Program-made: the position numbers and the translations under genes
The notes under the pieces: model-generated
Database searches by the model: none
What the model was told of the DNA's origin: nothing
What the model saw: the letters and a program-made list of their open reading frames with translations, nothing else
Origin: Opitutia bacterium
GTDB taxonomy: Bacteria; Verrucomicrobiota; Verrucomicrobiia; Opitutales; Opitutaceae
Direction: 5' to 3'
Assembly (NCBI GenBank): GCA_016190985.1
Contig: JACPPI010000005.1
Location: forward strand, 62,001-126,000
DNA: 64,000 nt
Shown: positions 42,591 through 51,243 of the stretch, piece by piece
Numbering within the stretch: the stretch's first letter is position 1
How the letters are laid out: the number at the start of each line of letters is the position of its first letter

Positions 42591-44834
42591 TCAGCCGGCC
42601 AGAATCTTTTCACGCAGGTGGGTGCACCTTAATTTCGACTCGGCGTTGCGCACGGCCATGCCGTAGGCGGCGGGCTCGCCGACGATAAAGACCTTCTTCC
42701 GGCCGCGGGTGATGGCGGTGTAGATGAGGTTGCGCTGGAGCATGACGAAGTGCGCCTTCAGCAGCGGCACGATGACCACGGGATACTCGCTGCCCTGCGA
42801 CTTGTGGATGCTGATGGCGTAGGCGAGCGCGAGGTCGCCGAACTCGCCGCGCTCGAAGGTGTGCCTCGCGCCGTCGAAGTCGGCCGTGAGCGTGCCCTTC
42901 ACGCCGTCGATCGCGAGCACCTGGCCGATGTCGCCGTTGAAGAGGTCCTTGTCGTAGTTGTTGCGGAGCTGGATGAGCTTGTCGCCCGGGCGGAACTCGC
43001 CGCTGAGGGTCTTGAGGCCCGGGCGGCGGCCGTTGAGCGCGGCCTGGAGCGCGGCGTTGAGATTGCCGACGCCGGCGACGCCCTTGTGCATCGGGGCCAG
43101 CACCTGCACGTCGTTGACGGGATCAAACCACTTGTAATGCGCCGGGATGAACTTCGTGCACAGCTCGGTGATCTTCGCGAGGCAGTCCTCGGGCGACGAC
43201 GCGGCGATGAAGTTGAGGTCGCTCCACGCCTGCGCCTGGGCGACCTCGCTGACGACGGGCGGCGGGGAATTGTCGCCGCCGTTGATGGCGTGGGCCACGC
43301 TGACGATGAGGCTCTGGTCCTTCTGACGGTAGACCACGGCGAGGCGCGTCACGGGAATCTTCTCGGTGGCGATGAGATCCTTGAGCACGTTGCCCGCGCC
43401 GACGCTCGGCAACTGGTCGGTGTCGCCGACGAGCACGAGGTGCGCGCGCACCGGCACGGCCGCCAGCAACGCGGCGGCGAGGCGGGAGTCGAGCATCGAG
43501 GCCTCGTCGACGATGAGGAAGTCGGTGGCGAGCGGCGCCGACTCGTTGACGGTGAAGCCCATCTTCGCGCCCTCGAACTTGAGCAGGCGGTGGATGGTCG
43601 AGGCGTAGCCGCCGGTCGTCTCGGCGAGGCGCTGGGCGGCACGACCGGTCGGCGCGGCGAGGTGCACGCGGGCCTTCTTGGCCTTCAGGATTTCGACCAG
43701 GGCGCGCAAAATCGTGGTTTTGCCTACCCCCGGCCCGCCGGTCAAAATGCTCAATTTCCGGCTGAGGGCGTTGGCGAGCGCCTCGGACTGAAGCGGGTGG
43801 AAGGCAAAACCGGATTTCGCCTGCGCCCACTTGATGGCGGCGTCGACCTTGATGGCGGGCAGGCCGGAGGGCGCGGCGGTGAGGCGCTTGACCACCTCGG
43901 CGATCTTCTGCTCGGCGCGGTCGTTGGCGGGCAATTGCAGAAAGACGGAGTCGGATGCGGTAGGGCGAGTCGTCCCGACGAGCCGCGGCTCATCCGGAGG
44001 ATTCGCCCTGCCTGTATGTTGCACCATTGACTTGTCCTTGAGCAGCGCGTCGATGCGGGCCTGCAGCAGCTCGGAGGAAGTCTCGAGGAGCGCGGCGGAG
44101 TAGTCGACCAGTTCGCCGCGCGGGTAGGCGGTGTGGCCCTCCTCCTGCAGGGTCTCGAGGGCGAAGATGAGGCCGGCATCGAGGCGGGGCGGGGCGTCGT
44201 TGGCGTAGCCGAGGTTGATGGCGATGCGGTCGGCGGTCTTGAAGCCGATGCCGTCGATCTCGCGGGCGACGCGGTAGGGCTCGGCGGTGATGACGCGCCG
44301 CGCCTCGGGGCCGTATCGGTTGACGAGCTTCACGCACTGGGAGGTGGTGACGCCGTAGGTCTGGAGAAAAATGTGCACCTCGCGCAGGGTCTTCTGCTCC
44401 TCCCAGGCCGTCTTGATGGCGGTGGCGCGGACCTTGCCGATGCCTCCGACCCGGCGGAGCTTGCCCGACTCCTCGCTCAGCACGCGGAAGGTGTCGGTGC
44501 CGAACTGGTCCACGATCTTGTTGGCGTAGACCTTGCCGATGCCCGGCACGAGGCCGCTGCCGAGGTATTTGCGGATGCCGTAGACGGAGGAGGGGAGCTC
44601 GGACTTGTGCGTGGCGATCTTGAACTGCGCGCCATGTTGCGCGTGTTTGGTCCACTCGCCGGTGAGCCGGAGCGTCTCCCCGCATTGCACGCCCGGCAGC
44701 GGGCCGGTGATGGTGACGGTGCCGTCGCCGTTTTCGGGCTTCAGTTCCGCGATGGTGTAGTGGTTCTCCTCGTTGAAGAAGATGATGCGCTCGAGGACGC
44801 CGGTGAGGGAGACTGCGGGGGAGGAAGACGCCAC
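42591..44834 (-). CDS. recD2: RecD2-type ATP-dependent DNA helicase
   Basis: A 747-residue SF1B 5'-3' helicase of the RecD2/TraA-like family (RecD without RecBC). It has an N-terminal OB-like region, a helix-hairpin-helix near 95-150 (GIGKVYANKIVDQFG, RRVGGIGKVRATAI), Walker A GGPGVGKTT near 361-372, Walker B FLIVDEASMLD, LVGDTDQLPSVGAG, and the C-terminal UvrD_C_2 motif AYAISIHKSQGSEYP. Residues about 275-292 (RANPPDEPRLVGTTRPT) are encoded by a palindromic repeat inserted in frame; the family normally has a continuous region here. It is likely still functional because the insert falls before the ATPase core. Confidence 0.93.
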   Translation of the reverse strand: MASSSPAVSLTGVLERIIFFNEENHYTIAELKPENGDGTVTITGPLPGVQCGETLRLTGEWTKHAQHGAQFKIATHKSELPSSVYGIRKYLGSGLVPGIGKVYANKIVDQFGTDTFRVLSEESGKLRRVGGIGKVRATAIKTAWEEQKTLREVHIFLQTYGVTTSQCVKLVNRYGPEARRVITAEPYRVAREIDGIGFKTADRIAINLGYANDAPPRLDAGLIFALETLQEEGHTAYPRGELVDYSAALLETSSELLQARIDALLKDKSMVQHTGRANPPDEPRLVGTTRPTASDSVFLQLPANDRAEQKIAEVVKRLTAAPSGLPAIKVDAAIKWAQAKSGFAFHPLQSEALANALSRKLSILTGGPGVGKTTILRALVEILKAKKARVHLAAPTGRAAQRLAETTGGYASTIHRLLKFEGAKMGFTVNESAPLATDFLIVDEASMLDSRLAAALLAAVPVRAHLVLVGDTDQLPSVGAGNVLKDLIATEKIPVTRLAVVYRQKDQSLIVSVAHAINGGDNSPPPVVSEVAQAQAWSDLNFIAASSPEDCLAKITELCTKFIPAHYKWFDPVNDVQVLAPMHKGVAGVGNLNAALQAALNGRRPGLKTLSGEFRPGDKLIQLRNNYDKDLFNGDIGQVLAIDGVKGTLTADFDGARHTFERGEFGDLALAYAISIHKSQGSEYPVVIVPLLKAHFVMLQRNLIYTAITRGRKKVFIVGEPAAYGMAVRNAESKLRCTHLREKILAG
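43959..44012. repeat. GTAGGGCG-type repeat inside recD2
   Basis: A 54-base element bounded by GGTAGGGCGA and TCGCCCTGCC, exactly 18 codons. Its 43980-44012 part matches the intergenic copy at 39479-39511. Confidence 0.85.
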
Positions 44835-44917
44835 GGAGTCCTACAAATGCACATAGATGCGGTTCGAGGCAACACCCGCGGAATCGACTTCGCCACAAAA
44901 TCGCGTATCCCTCGGTC

Positions 44918-45391
44918 ATGCGCTATTTCGAGAACCTCATGGTCGGCGACAAATTCAACACGGGCGAACACGTGATGACGGCGGCGGAGATCATCGCCTT
45001 CGGCAAAAAATTCGACCCGCAGGCGTTTCACACCGACCCGGTCGCGGCGACGGGCACGCCGTTCGGCCGGCTGGTGGCCAGCGGCTGGCACACCGCCGCC
45101 GTGAGCATGCGGCTGATGGTGCTCGGCGAAATGGCGCTGGAAGGCGGCGTGATCGGGCAGGGGGTGGAGTCGCTGCGCTGGCCGCGCCCCGTGCTCCCCG
45201 GTGATCGGTTGCGGGTGGTGTCCGAGATCGGCGAACTGCGCGCCGCGCCGGCCCGGCCCGACCGCGGGCTGATCAAGCTCCGTTGCCGCACCTCCAACCA
45301 GGACGGCAAGGTCGTGCAGGACATGACGGCGACGCTGTTGGTGGCACGGCGGCCCTCTTTCGCCAAGGCTGCCGAGGGCCAGCCGGCGTGA
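44918..45391 (+). CDS. MaoC-like dehydratase (hot-dog fold)
   Basis: A 157-residue protein with the MaoC/R-hydratase signature: FGKKFDPQAFHTDPVAA (catalytic Asp/His) and LVASGWHTAAVSMRL, then the second strand set VESLRWPRPVLPGDRL. Family members hydrate enoyl-CoA thioesters, but many stand-alone ones have unknown substrates. The last residues RRPSFAKAAEGQPA come from a dispersed repeat that has extended the C-terminus. It is divergent from recD2. Confidence 0.88.
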   Translation: MRYFENLMVGDKFNTGEHVMTAAEIIAFGKKFDPQAFHTDPVAATGTPFGRLVASGWHTAAVSMRLMVLGEMALEGGVIGQGVESLRWPRPVLPGDRLRVVSEIGELRAAPARPDRGLIKLRCRTSNQDGKVVQDMTATLLVARRPSFAKAAEGQPA

Positions 45392-45433
45392 AATCGCCGC
45401 TTCAGGCACGAGTCCACCACTGGTCGTGCCAAT

Positions 45434-45482
45434 CAGCCTCCCGAAATTTGTAATCTATTAGATTACAAATTTCGGGAGGCTG
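45434..45482. terminator. 49-base perfect palindrome, probable terminator
   Basis: Perfect 24-bp arms around one central T (45458), with a CTATTAG centre like the palindromes at 11279 and 50863 but different arms (AAATTTGTAATCTA). It lies after the MaoC gene. Confidence 0.6.
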
Positions 45483-45577
45483 CCGGTTGCTTGGCGGAGG
45501 ATGCACGTGGGCGGGCGGGGCGGGGACGCCCGGATTGCGGCGTTGCCTCGGGTGGAGTGGCGCGGTTTGTTGAAGGC

Positions 45578-45940
45578 ATGAACTCCGCCGCCAATGCCCT
45601 GACCGCACTCGTCGCGCTGCTGCATGCCTACTTCCTCGTGCTGGAGATGTTCCTGTGGACGAAGCCGTATGGCCGGCGCGTCTTCCAGCTCACGCCGGAG
45701 AAGGCCGAGATGACCAGGTCGCTCGCGCTGAACCAGGGTCTCTACAACGGCTTCCTCGCCGCCGGGCTGGCCTGGGGGCTCCTGGCCGGCGCCGACGGCC
45801 ACGCGATCAAGGTTTTCTTCCTCTCCTGCGTGATCATCGCGGGCATCGTCGGCGCGGCGACGGCCCACCGGAAAATACTCTGGGTGCAGGCCGTGCCCGG
45901 CGCGCTGGCGCTGGCCTTGGTGTGCGCGGCGAACGGGTAG
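45578..45940 (+). CDS. DUF1304 small membrane protein
   Basis: A 120-residue protein with four hydrophobic segments and the DUF1304 pattern: ALVALLHAYFLVLEMFLW, FQLTPEKAEMTRSLALNQGLYNGFLAAGLAWG, VFFLSCVIIAGIVGAAT. Function unknown. ATG 45578 is chosen because it is preceded by GAAGG and starts at the first membrane helix. The stop codon lies in a repeat hairpin. Confidence 0.85.
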   Translation: MNSAANALTALVALLHAYFLVLEMFLWTKPYGRRVFQLTPEKAEMTRSLALNQGLYNGFLAAGLAWGLLAGADGHAIKVFFLSCVIIAGIVGAATAHRKILWVQAVPGALALALVCAANG

Positions 45941-45964
45941 GGCGCGCAGATGCGCGCCACCTAC
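45937..45964. terminator. GTAGGGCGCGC hairpin between convergent genes
   Basis: GGTAGGGCGCGC and GCGCGCCACCTAC pair around AGAT. It carries the stop codons of DUF1304 and, on the other strand, the HAD gene. Confidence 0.55.
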
Positions 45965-46599
45965 AGGATGGCCGCGCCCGCCGCAGTCAGGTCGGCAAAG
46001 ATCTCGGTCGCGCCTGCCGCGCGCAATTCCTCCGCCGTGTGCGTGCCGGTGGTGACGCCGTAGAACGCGAGCCCGGCGTTTTGCGCCGTGGCCATGTCGT
46101 AGGGCGAGTCGCCGATCAGCGCGGTTGTGGCGGCCTCGCTCCCAAGCAGAGCAAGCGCGTGCTGCGTGAACCGCGCGTCGGGTTTGATCCAGGGCGTGTC
46201 CGTGACACCGAAGACACCGGCGAGCAGCGGGTCGAGGCCGAGGTGCGTGCAGACCTGGCGGGCGGCCGGGCCGCGCTTGTTGGTCAGCACGGCGCAGCGC
46301 ACGCCGGCACCGGCCAGTTGGACCAGAAGCTCGCGGGCACCGGGCAGCAGCGTGACATCGTCGAGGTTGGTGGCGTTCCAATGCTCGGTGAAGTGTGGCA
46401 ATACCGCCGCCACGTGCTCCGGGCCGGCCAGCCGGGCGATGGCCTCGTCCAGGCCGCCGCCGACGGCCGCGCGCACTGCGGCCAGGGTCGGCTCGGGCAG
46501 GCCGAGCCGGCGCAGGGCGTGGACATGGCAGCGATGGATGGCCGAGAAATGGTCGATGAGCGTGCCATCGAGATCAAAGAGGACGGTGCGGAAGCGCAT
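45961..46599 (-). CDS. HAD family hydrolase (phosphoglycolate-phosphatase-like)
   Basis: A 212-residue haloacid-dehalogenase-type phosphatase. Motif I VLFDLDGTLIDH (nucleophile Asp), motif II VLTNKRG, Lys motif KPDARF and motif IV IGDSPYDMATAQNAG are all in order, with a helical cap after motif I (type C1). Closest in look to Gph/phosphoglycolate phosphatases, but the substrate cannot be told. It is divergent from mlaE. Confidence 0.9.
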   Translation of the reverse strand: MRFRTVLFDLDGTLIDHFSAIHRCHVHALRRLGLPEPTLAAVRAAVGGGLDEAIARLAGPEHVAAVLPHFTEHWNATNLDDVTLLPGARELLVQLAGAGVRCAVLTNKRGPAARQVCTHLGLDPLLAGVFGVTDTPWIKPDARFTQHALALLGSEAATTALIGDSPYDMATAQNAGLAFYGVTTGTHTAEELRAAGATEIFADLTAAGAAIL

Positions 46600-46696
46600 C
46601 GGACCGGGAGCGAAGCCGCGAAACCCGGCAAAGACACGAAAAATATGGGCGCAGAAATTTCTCGTGCCGGTTGCCGGTGGAGTTGAGAATCGAATC

Positions 46697-47824
46697 ATGA
46701 GTCCACCCCGAGCCCCCGCCAGCGCCGCCGCCCGACTGGAAGGCGGCACGCTGCTGGTGCGGGTGGGGGGCGACTGGCGGATCACGGAAAAGCATCCCGG
46801 CTGGACGGAGATGCCGACGCAGGATGCGCCCCAGCGGGTCGTGCTGGACGGCGCGGCCCTGGGCAGCTGGGACAGTTCGCTGGCGCTGTTCATCCGCGCC
46901 GCGCGCTCGTGGTGCGAGACCCAGGGCAGCGCGTTTGTGCTGGAGCGGATGCCGGAGGGGGCGGGCAAACTCGCCGGTCTGCTGGCGCAAAAAACCGCCT
47001 TGCCCGCCACCCGGCCGCTCGGCATCCCCGGGCTCGCCGCGGCCGTGGGCACCGAGACGGTGCGGCTGTGGCGGGAGACCAAGGATCTGTCGCAACTGGT
47101 GGGCGAGTGCGCGTTCAGCGTGGGCCGGTTTTTCCGCGGGCAGGCGCAGTTCCGCTGGCGCGACTGCCTCGTGGAGATGCAGCAATGCGGCGCGATGGCG
47201 CTGCCCATCGTGGGGCTGATCAGCTTTCTGGTCGGCGTGACGCTCGCCTACACCGGTTCGCTGGTCGTGCGCCAATACGGCGGCGACATCTGGATCGCCG
47301 ACATGGTCGGCCTCGCCGTTGTGCGCGAGATGGGGCCGATGATGGCGGCCATCGTGCTCGCCGGCCGCACCGGGGCCGCCTACGCCGCCACGCTCGGCAA
47401 CATGAAGGCCAACGAGGAGATCGACGCCCTCGCCACGCTCGGCGTCTCGCCCATCGACTTCCTCGTCATGCCGCGGATCGTGGCGCTGTTCTGCATGATG
47501 CCGTTCCTCGCGCTCTATTCCGACGGCGTGGGCATCCTCGGCGGCATGGCGATCGCCGCCGCCCCGCCGCTCAACATCCCGGCGACTCTCTATTGGGCGG
47601 AGATGCAGACGATCGTGGACCTGTCGGACATCAACACCGGCGTGCTCAAGGCCGGGGCCTTCGGCCTGCTCATCGGGCTGGCCGGCTGCTGGCGCGGCCT
47701 GCAGGCGGACCGCAGCGCGGCGGGCGTGGGCCAGGCGGCGACCGCCGCCGTGGTCACGGCCATCCTGCTCATCATCGTGGCGGACTCCATCTTCGCCGTG
47801 GCCTTCAACATCCTCGGCTGGTGA
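46697..47824 (+). CDS. mlaE: MlaE-type ABC lipid transport permease with N-terminal STAS-like region
   Basis: A 375-residue inner-membrane permease. The first 110 residues look like a STAS/MlaB-like domain (VVLDGAALGSWDSSLALFI). The MlaE domain follows, with GLISFLVGVTLAYTGS, VREMGPMMAAIVLAGRTGAAYAA and NEEIDALATLGVSP, the coupling-helix region contacted by MlaF. It works with MlaF, MlaD and a lipoprotein, encoded next in order, to move phospholipids between the membranes. The fused STAS domain replaces a separate MlaB. Confidence 0.93.
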   Translation: MSPPRAPASAAARLEGGTLLVRVGGDWRITEKHPGWTEMPTQDAPQRVVLDGAALGSWDSSLALFIRAARSWCETQGSAFVLERMPEGAGKLAGLLAQKTALPATRPLGIPGLAAAVGTETVRLWRETKDLSQLVGECAFSVGRFFRGQAQFRWRDCLVEMQQCGAMALPIVGLISFLVGVTLAYTGSLVVRQYGGDIWIADMVGLAVVREMGPMMAAIVLAGRTGAAYAATLGNMKANEEIDALATLGVSPIDFLVMPRIVALFCMMPFLALYSDGVGILGGMAIAAAPPLNIPATLYWAEMQTIVDLSDINTGVLKAGAFGLLIGLAGCWRGLQADRSAAGVGQAATAAVVTAILLIIVADSIFAVAFNILGW

Positions 47825-47829
47825 ACCCC

Positions 47830-48624
47830 ATGACGGCCACGGACAGCACCCCGCCCGCCATCGCCCTCACGGACCTGACCTGCGGCTATGGCGAGCAGGT
47901 GGTCCTCGAAAAAGTGTCGTTCGCCGTGCGGCGCGCGGAGATTTTCTTCATCATCGGCGGCAGCGGCTGCGGCAAGAGCACGCTGCTCCGCCACATGATC
48001 GGGCTGCAGCCGCCGTTGCGCGGCAGCGTGAGATACTTCGGCCGCGACTTCACCGCCGCCACGGCGGCGGCGCGCAAGGACCTGCTCCGCACCTTCGGCG
48101 TGCTCTACCAGGGCGGCGCGCTGTGGAGCTCGATGACCCTGCGCGAGAACGTCGCCCTGCCGCTCGAGCTGCTGACCGACCTCGACCGCCGCGAGCGCGA
48201 GGAGGTCGTGGCCCTGAAACTCGCGCAGGTCGGCCTCGCCGGCTACGAGGATTATTTCCCGGCCGAGATCAGCGGCGGCATGAAAAAACGCGCCGGCCTG
48301 GCGCGCGCGCTGGCCCTCGACCCGGCCGTCGTGTTTTTCGACGAGCCCTCGGCCGGCCTCGACCCCATCACCTCCCGCAAGCTCGATGATTTGGTGCGGG
48401 AGATCCGCGACACGCTCGGCACCACCATCGTCATCGTCTCGCACGAGCTGGCCAGCATCTTCGACCTCGCGGACCGCGTGGTGATGCTCGACCGCGCCGC
48501 GAAGGGGATCATCGCCGAGGGCGACCCGCGCCGGCTGCGGGACGGCAGCGACGACGCCCGGGTGCGGGAGTTTTTGAATAGACGCGGCGAACCGCATCGG
48601 CAACAAGAGGGGCCGCTGTCGTGA
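47830..48624 (+). CDS. mlaF: MlaF-type ABC transporter ATPase
   Basis: A 264-residue ABC ATPase: Walker A GGSGCGKST, Q-loop VLYQGGALWSSMT, signature ISGGMKKRAGLARAL, Walker B VVFFDEPSAGLDP and switch His in IVSHELAS. The ATG at 47830 is five bases after mlaE; a GTG at 47821 is an alternative. The stop overlaps mlaD by four bases. It energises the MlaE permease on the cytoplasmic face. Confidence 0.95.
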   Translation: MTATDSTPPAIALTDLTCGYGEQVVLEKVSFAVRRAEIFFIIGGSGCGKSTLLRHMIGLQPPLRGSVRYFGRDFTAATAAARKDLLRTFGVLYQGGALWSSMTLRENVALPLELLTDLDRREREEVVALKLAQVGLAGYEDYFPAEISGGMKKRAGLARALALDPAVVFFDEPSAGLDPITSRKLDDLVREIRDTLGTTIVIVSHELASIFDLADRVVMLDRAAKGIIAEGDPRRLRDGSDDARVREFLNRRGEPHRQQEGPLS

Positions 48625-49625
48625 AAACCAAACTGAGTCCCGCCGCCGTCGGCATGTTCATCCTGGGCGCCCTGGCGCTCTTTGTGGTGGGCTTTCTCTC
48701 GTTCGGCGGCAGCAACATCTTCGTCAAGCCCGCCCGTTTCCTCATCTACTTCGGCGAGTCGGTCAGCGGCCTCGACCCCGGCGCGCCGGTGAAGCTCAAC
48801 GGCGTCCGCGTCGGCCGCGTCGCGGGCATCAACGTCCGCTACGACGCGGTCAGCAAGGAATCCCTCGTGCAGGTGACCTGCGAGGTGAACCGCAACATCC
48901 TCACCGACAGCACCGGCGCCCCGATCGACCTGACCAACCCGGCCAGCCTGCAGGAGCTGATCGACCGCGGCTTGCGCGCGCGGCTCAACCTCACCGGCAT
49001 CACCGGCCTGCTGTTCGTCGAGATGGATTTTGAGGACATCCGCAAATATCCCGCCAACCCCCGGTTCATGCGCGAGCCCCTGCCGGCCGTGCCCGCCATC
49101 CCCTCGCCCATCTCGGAGGTGCAGCAGAGCATCGTCGAGATCGTGGCCAACCTCAAGCAGGTGGACTTTGCCGGCCTCTCCCGGCAGGTGAAGTCGCTGC
49201 TCACCGTCACCAACGACAAGGTGTCCGCGCTCGACGTGAAGCAGCTCGGCGAGAAGGTCGGCGCGGCCGCCGACGCCGTCACCACCTTCGTCAACTCTCC
49301 CGAGGCCCGGCAGACCTTCCTCAACCTCAACGCCGCGCTCACCGACCTCCGCGTCGTGCTGGCCCGCATCGACGGCAACGTCGGCCCGGTCAGCGACGAG
49401 CTGAAGAAGACGCTCGCCGACGCGCAGGTGGCGCTGAAGGCGCTCGAGTCCACTGCCGCCACCACGCAGCGCTTCGTCGCCGCGCAGGGCCACGTGGGCG
49501 ACGAGGTCACGGCGGCGCTCCGCCAGTTGTCCGACGCCGCGGCGGCGCTCGAGCGGCTGTCCGACTCCCTCACGCGCAACCCCACCGCCCTCATCGTCGG
49601 CAAAAAGAAACCCGGCACGCCATGA
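48621..49625 (+). CDS. mlaD: MlaD-family (MCE) lipid-binding protein
   Basis: A 334-residue protein from GTG 48621. One N-terminal membrane anchor (VGMFILGALALFVVGFLSFG) is followed by an MCE domain (IYFGESVSGLDPGAPVKLNGVRVGRVAGI, RAGLRARLNLTGITGLL-like). A long helical C-terminal part (residues 170-320) may extend toward the outer membrane. It should form the periplasmic hexameric ring of the transporter. Four-base overlaps at both ends show tight translational coupling. Confidence 0.92.
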   Translation: MKTKLSPAAVGMFILGALALFVVGFLSFGGSNIFVKPARFLIYFGESVSGLDPGAPVKLNGVRVGRVAGINVRYDAVSKESLVQVTCEVNRNILTDSTGAPIDLTNPASLQELIDRGLRARLNLTGITGLLFVEMDFEDIRKYPANPRFMREPLPAVPAIPSPISEVQQSIVEIVANLKQVDFAGLSRQVKSLLTVTNDKVSALDVKQLGEKVGAAADAVTTFVNSPEARQTFLNLNAALTDLRVVLARIDGNVGPVSDELKKTLADAQVALKALESTAATTQRFVAAQGHVGDEVTAALRQLSDAAAALERLSDSLTRNPTALIVGKKKPGTP

Positions 49626-50176
49626 AGAAACTCGCCCTCTGTCTTCAGCTTTCAGCCCTCTGTGCTCTGTCCTCGGTCCTCGGTCTTCTGTCTGCCTGCA
49701 ACCTCCCCCAGCCGCAGGCCGACACCGTGCGCCATTTCACGCTCAGCACCCCGGCCGCGACGCCGGCCGACGGCGCCGTCGTGCGCCCGGTGCAGCTCGC
49801 CGGCCACCTGCGCGGCCGCCCGATGGCGGTCCGCGTCGCGCCCAACGAGGTCATCTACAACGAGGACGTGCGCTGGGCCGAGCCGCTCGACGACGCCATC
49901 ACCCAGCTGCTCCGCGCGCGCGTCGGCTCCGCCGGCGCCGGCCGGACCATCACCGTGCAGCTCTCGCGCTGCGAACTGGTCCGCGCCGAGGGCAACAACG
50001 TGCAACTCGCCGCGACCTGGACGATCACGGCGGCCGACGGGACCGCGCAGCGCGGCGCCTTCACCGCCGGCCCGCGCACCTGGGACGGCAAGGACCAGGG
50101 CGCGCTCGTCGGCCTGATCCGCGACGCCGTCAACGAGCTCGGCGACACGCTGGCCGCGGCGGTCGCCGTCAAATAG
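49622..50176 (+). CDS. ABC transport auxiliary lipoprotein (PqiC-like)
   Basis: A 184-residue lipoprotein. The signal peptide ends in LLSAC (lipobox; Cys acylated) and the mature part has HFTLSTPAA and RPMAVRVAPNEVIYNEDVRWAEPLDDAITQLL, the PqiC/DUF330 pattern of MCE operon lipoproteins. It probably docks the system at the outer membrane. The signal peptide is encoded by CTCTGTCCTCGGTCCTCGG-like words, the same family that encodes the M16 signal peptide at 40843. Confidence 0.85.
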   Translation: MKKLALCLQLSALCALSSVLGLLSACNLPQPQADTVRHFTLSTPAATPADGAVVRPVQLAGHLRGRPMAVRVAPNEVIYNEDVRWAEPLDDAITQLLRARVGSAGAGRTITVQLSRCELVRAEGNNVQLAATWTITAADGTAQRGAFTAGPRTWDGKDQGALVGLIRDAVNELGDTLAAAVAVK

Positions 50177-50193
50177 TTCCCGGCTTTGCCCGC

Positions 50194-50808
50194 ATGACGC
50201 CCGTCGAATCCAAGCTCCGCGATCTGCTGGAACTGGCGCAGGTGGTCCTCGACGACCTGCCCATCGGGCTCCTGATTCTCTCGGCCCACGGCACGCCGCT
50301 CTGGTTCAACCGCGAAGCCGAGGTGGTCTGCGCCGTCTGGAACCGCACCCCGCTGCGGCGCGACGCCCTCCCGCTCAAGCGCGCGGAATTCTCCGTGCCG
50401 CCCGTCCTCTGGTCGGCCTGCTCGGCGCTGCTCGCGGCGGACAACCCGGACGGCCCCGTCCCCGAGCCCGCCATCATCAACGAACCCGAGCGCGGCCTGC
50501 ACGCCGTCGTCCGGCTCCAGCGCCGCTCCGCGCGGACGGGCCCGCCGGCCTGTTTTCTCCAGCTCGACTACCGCCGGCCCCGTGGCGACCGCGAACGCCC
50601 CATCTCCCCCGGCGCCCTCAGCCTGATGTCCCGCCTGACCTTCCGGGAGCGCGAGGTGGCCCTGCGCGTGCGCGACGGCCTCACCACCGAGGAGATCGCC
50701 CGCGAGCTGCGCCGCAGCAAACTCACGATCAAGACGCAGCTCGCCGGCATCTTCAAGAAGCTCGGCGTCGCCAACCGCTCCCGCGTCACGGCGATGCTGA
50801 ACCGGTGA
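50194..50808 (+). CDS. LuxR-family transcriptional regulator with PAS-like domain
   Basis: A 204-residue protein. Residues 10-115 look PAS-like (VVLDDLPIGLLILSAHGTPLWFNREAE). The C-terminal 60 residues form a GerE/LuxR helix-turn-helix: LTFREREVALRVRDGLTTEEIARELRRSKLTIKTQLAGIFKKLGV. It is 17 bases after the lipoprotein gene, so possibly co-transcribed with the Mla operon. Ligand and targets are unknown. Confidence 0.85.
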   Translation: MTPVESKLRDLLELAQVVLDDLPIGLLILSAHGTPLWFNREAEVVCAVWNRTPLRRDALPLKRAEFSVPPVLWSACSALLAADNPDGPVPEPAIINEPERGLHAVVRLQRRSARTGPPACFLQLDYRRPRGDRERPISPGALSLMSRLTFREREVALRVRDGLTTEEIARELRRSKLTIKTQLAGIFKKLGVANRSRVTAMLNR

Positions 50809-50862
50809 GCCGGGATGGTTTTCTCGGGAAAACTCAGCGTCAAAGGCCGTCGCCGGCCATGA

Positions 50863-50891
50863 GCTGATGTCAACTATTAGTTGACATCAGC
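50863..50891. terminator. palindrome with TGTCAACTATTAGTTGACA core
   Basis: Perfect 14-bp arms around T 50877; the core is identical to that at 11291-11309. It is followed by a decayed dapL 3' end, and both are repeated at 51641 onward. Confidence 0.6.
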
Positions 50892-50920
50892 CGGAGCGCG
50901 CTTCCGGGACGCGGCTTCGC

Positions 50921-51001
50921 TCATTTCAGGGCGGCGGCGAGGCGGGCGAGGGCGGTCCCGACGTTCTCACGGGAGTTGAACGTGCTGATCCGGGCATGGC
51001 G
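50921..51001 (-). pseudogene. decayed duplicate of the dapL 3' end
   Basis: The minus strand reads ARISTFNSRENVGTALARL, then AAALK and a stop. The intact DapL tail at 51728 reads [19 protein letters not shown], then AAALK and a stop. Only the last 26 codons remain. Like the intact copy it is preceded on the plus strand by a TGTCAACTA palindrome. hicAB lies between the two copies. Confidence 0.85.
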
Positions 51002-51028
51002 TCCGCTTTGATGCTTGCGGCCAGGCAT

Positions 51029-51045
51029 AGTATCGTTTTGATACT
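51029..51045. promoter_or_regulatory. AGTATC-N5-GATACT operator-like palindrome upstream of hicA
   Basis: Perfect 6-bp arms (51029-51034, 51040-51045) end three bases before the hicA start and overlap a plausible -10 or ribosome-site region. HicB proteins with a ribbon-helix-helix domain bind such palindromes to repress their operon; the binding here is inferred. Confidence 0.5.
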
Positions 51046-51048
51046 GGC

Positions 51049-51243
51049 ATGCCCAGAAAGCTCCGCGAGCTGATTGCCGATCTCGAACGGGCCGGCTTCG
51101 TCAACCGGGGTGGCAAGGGCAGCCATCGCAATTTCGTCCACCCGCGCGGCCTGCGCGTCACCCTTTCCGGCCAGGCAGGAGCAGACGCGCGACACTATCA
51201 GGAGAAGGAAGTCCGTCAGAAGATAAACCTCACCCGCTCATGA
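51049..51243 (+). CDS. hicA: HicA family mRNA interferase toxin
   Basis: A 64-residue HicA toxin with the dsRBD-like fold: KLRELIADLERAGFVNRGGKGSHRNFVHP, where His in GKGSH is the catalytic residue, then GLRVTLSGQ. It cleaves mRNA when free of HicB. Its stop overlaps the hicB ATG by four bases. Confidence 0.93.
   Translation: MPRKLRELIADLERAGFVNRGGKGSHRNFVHPRGLRVTLSGQAGADARHYQEKEVRQKINLTRS

Noticed and set aside
51029..51045. AGTATC-N5-GATACT as a recombinase attachment core
   Set aside because: It lies once only, at the hicA start, not at both ends of the module; an operator role fits better.
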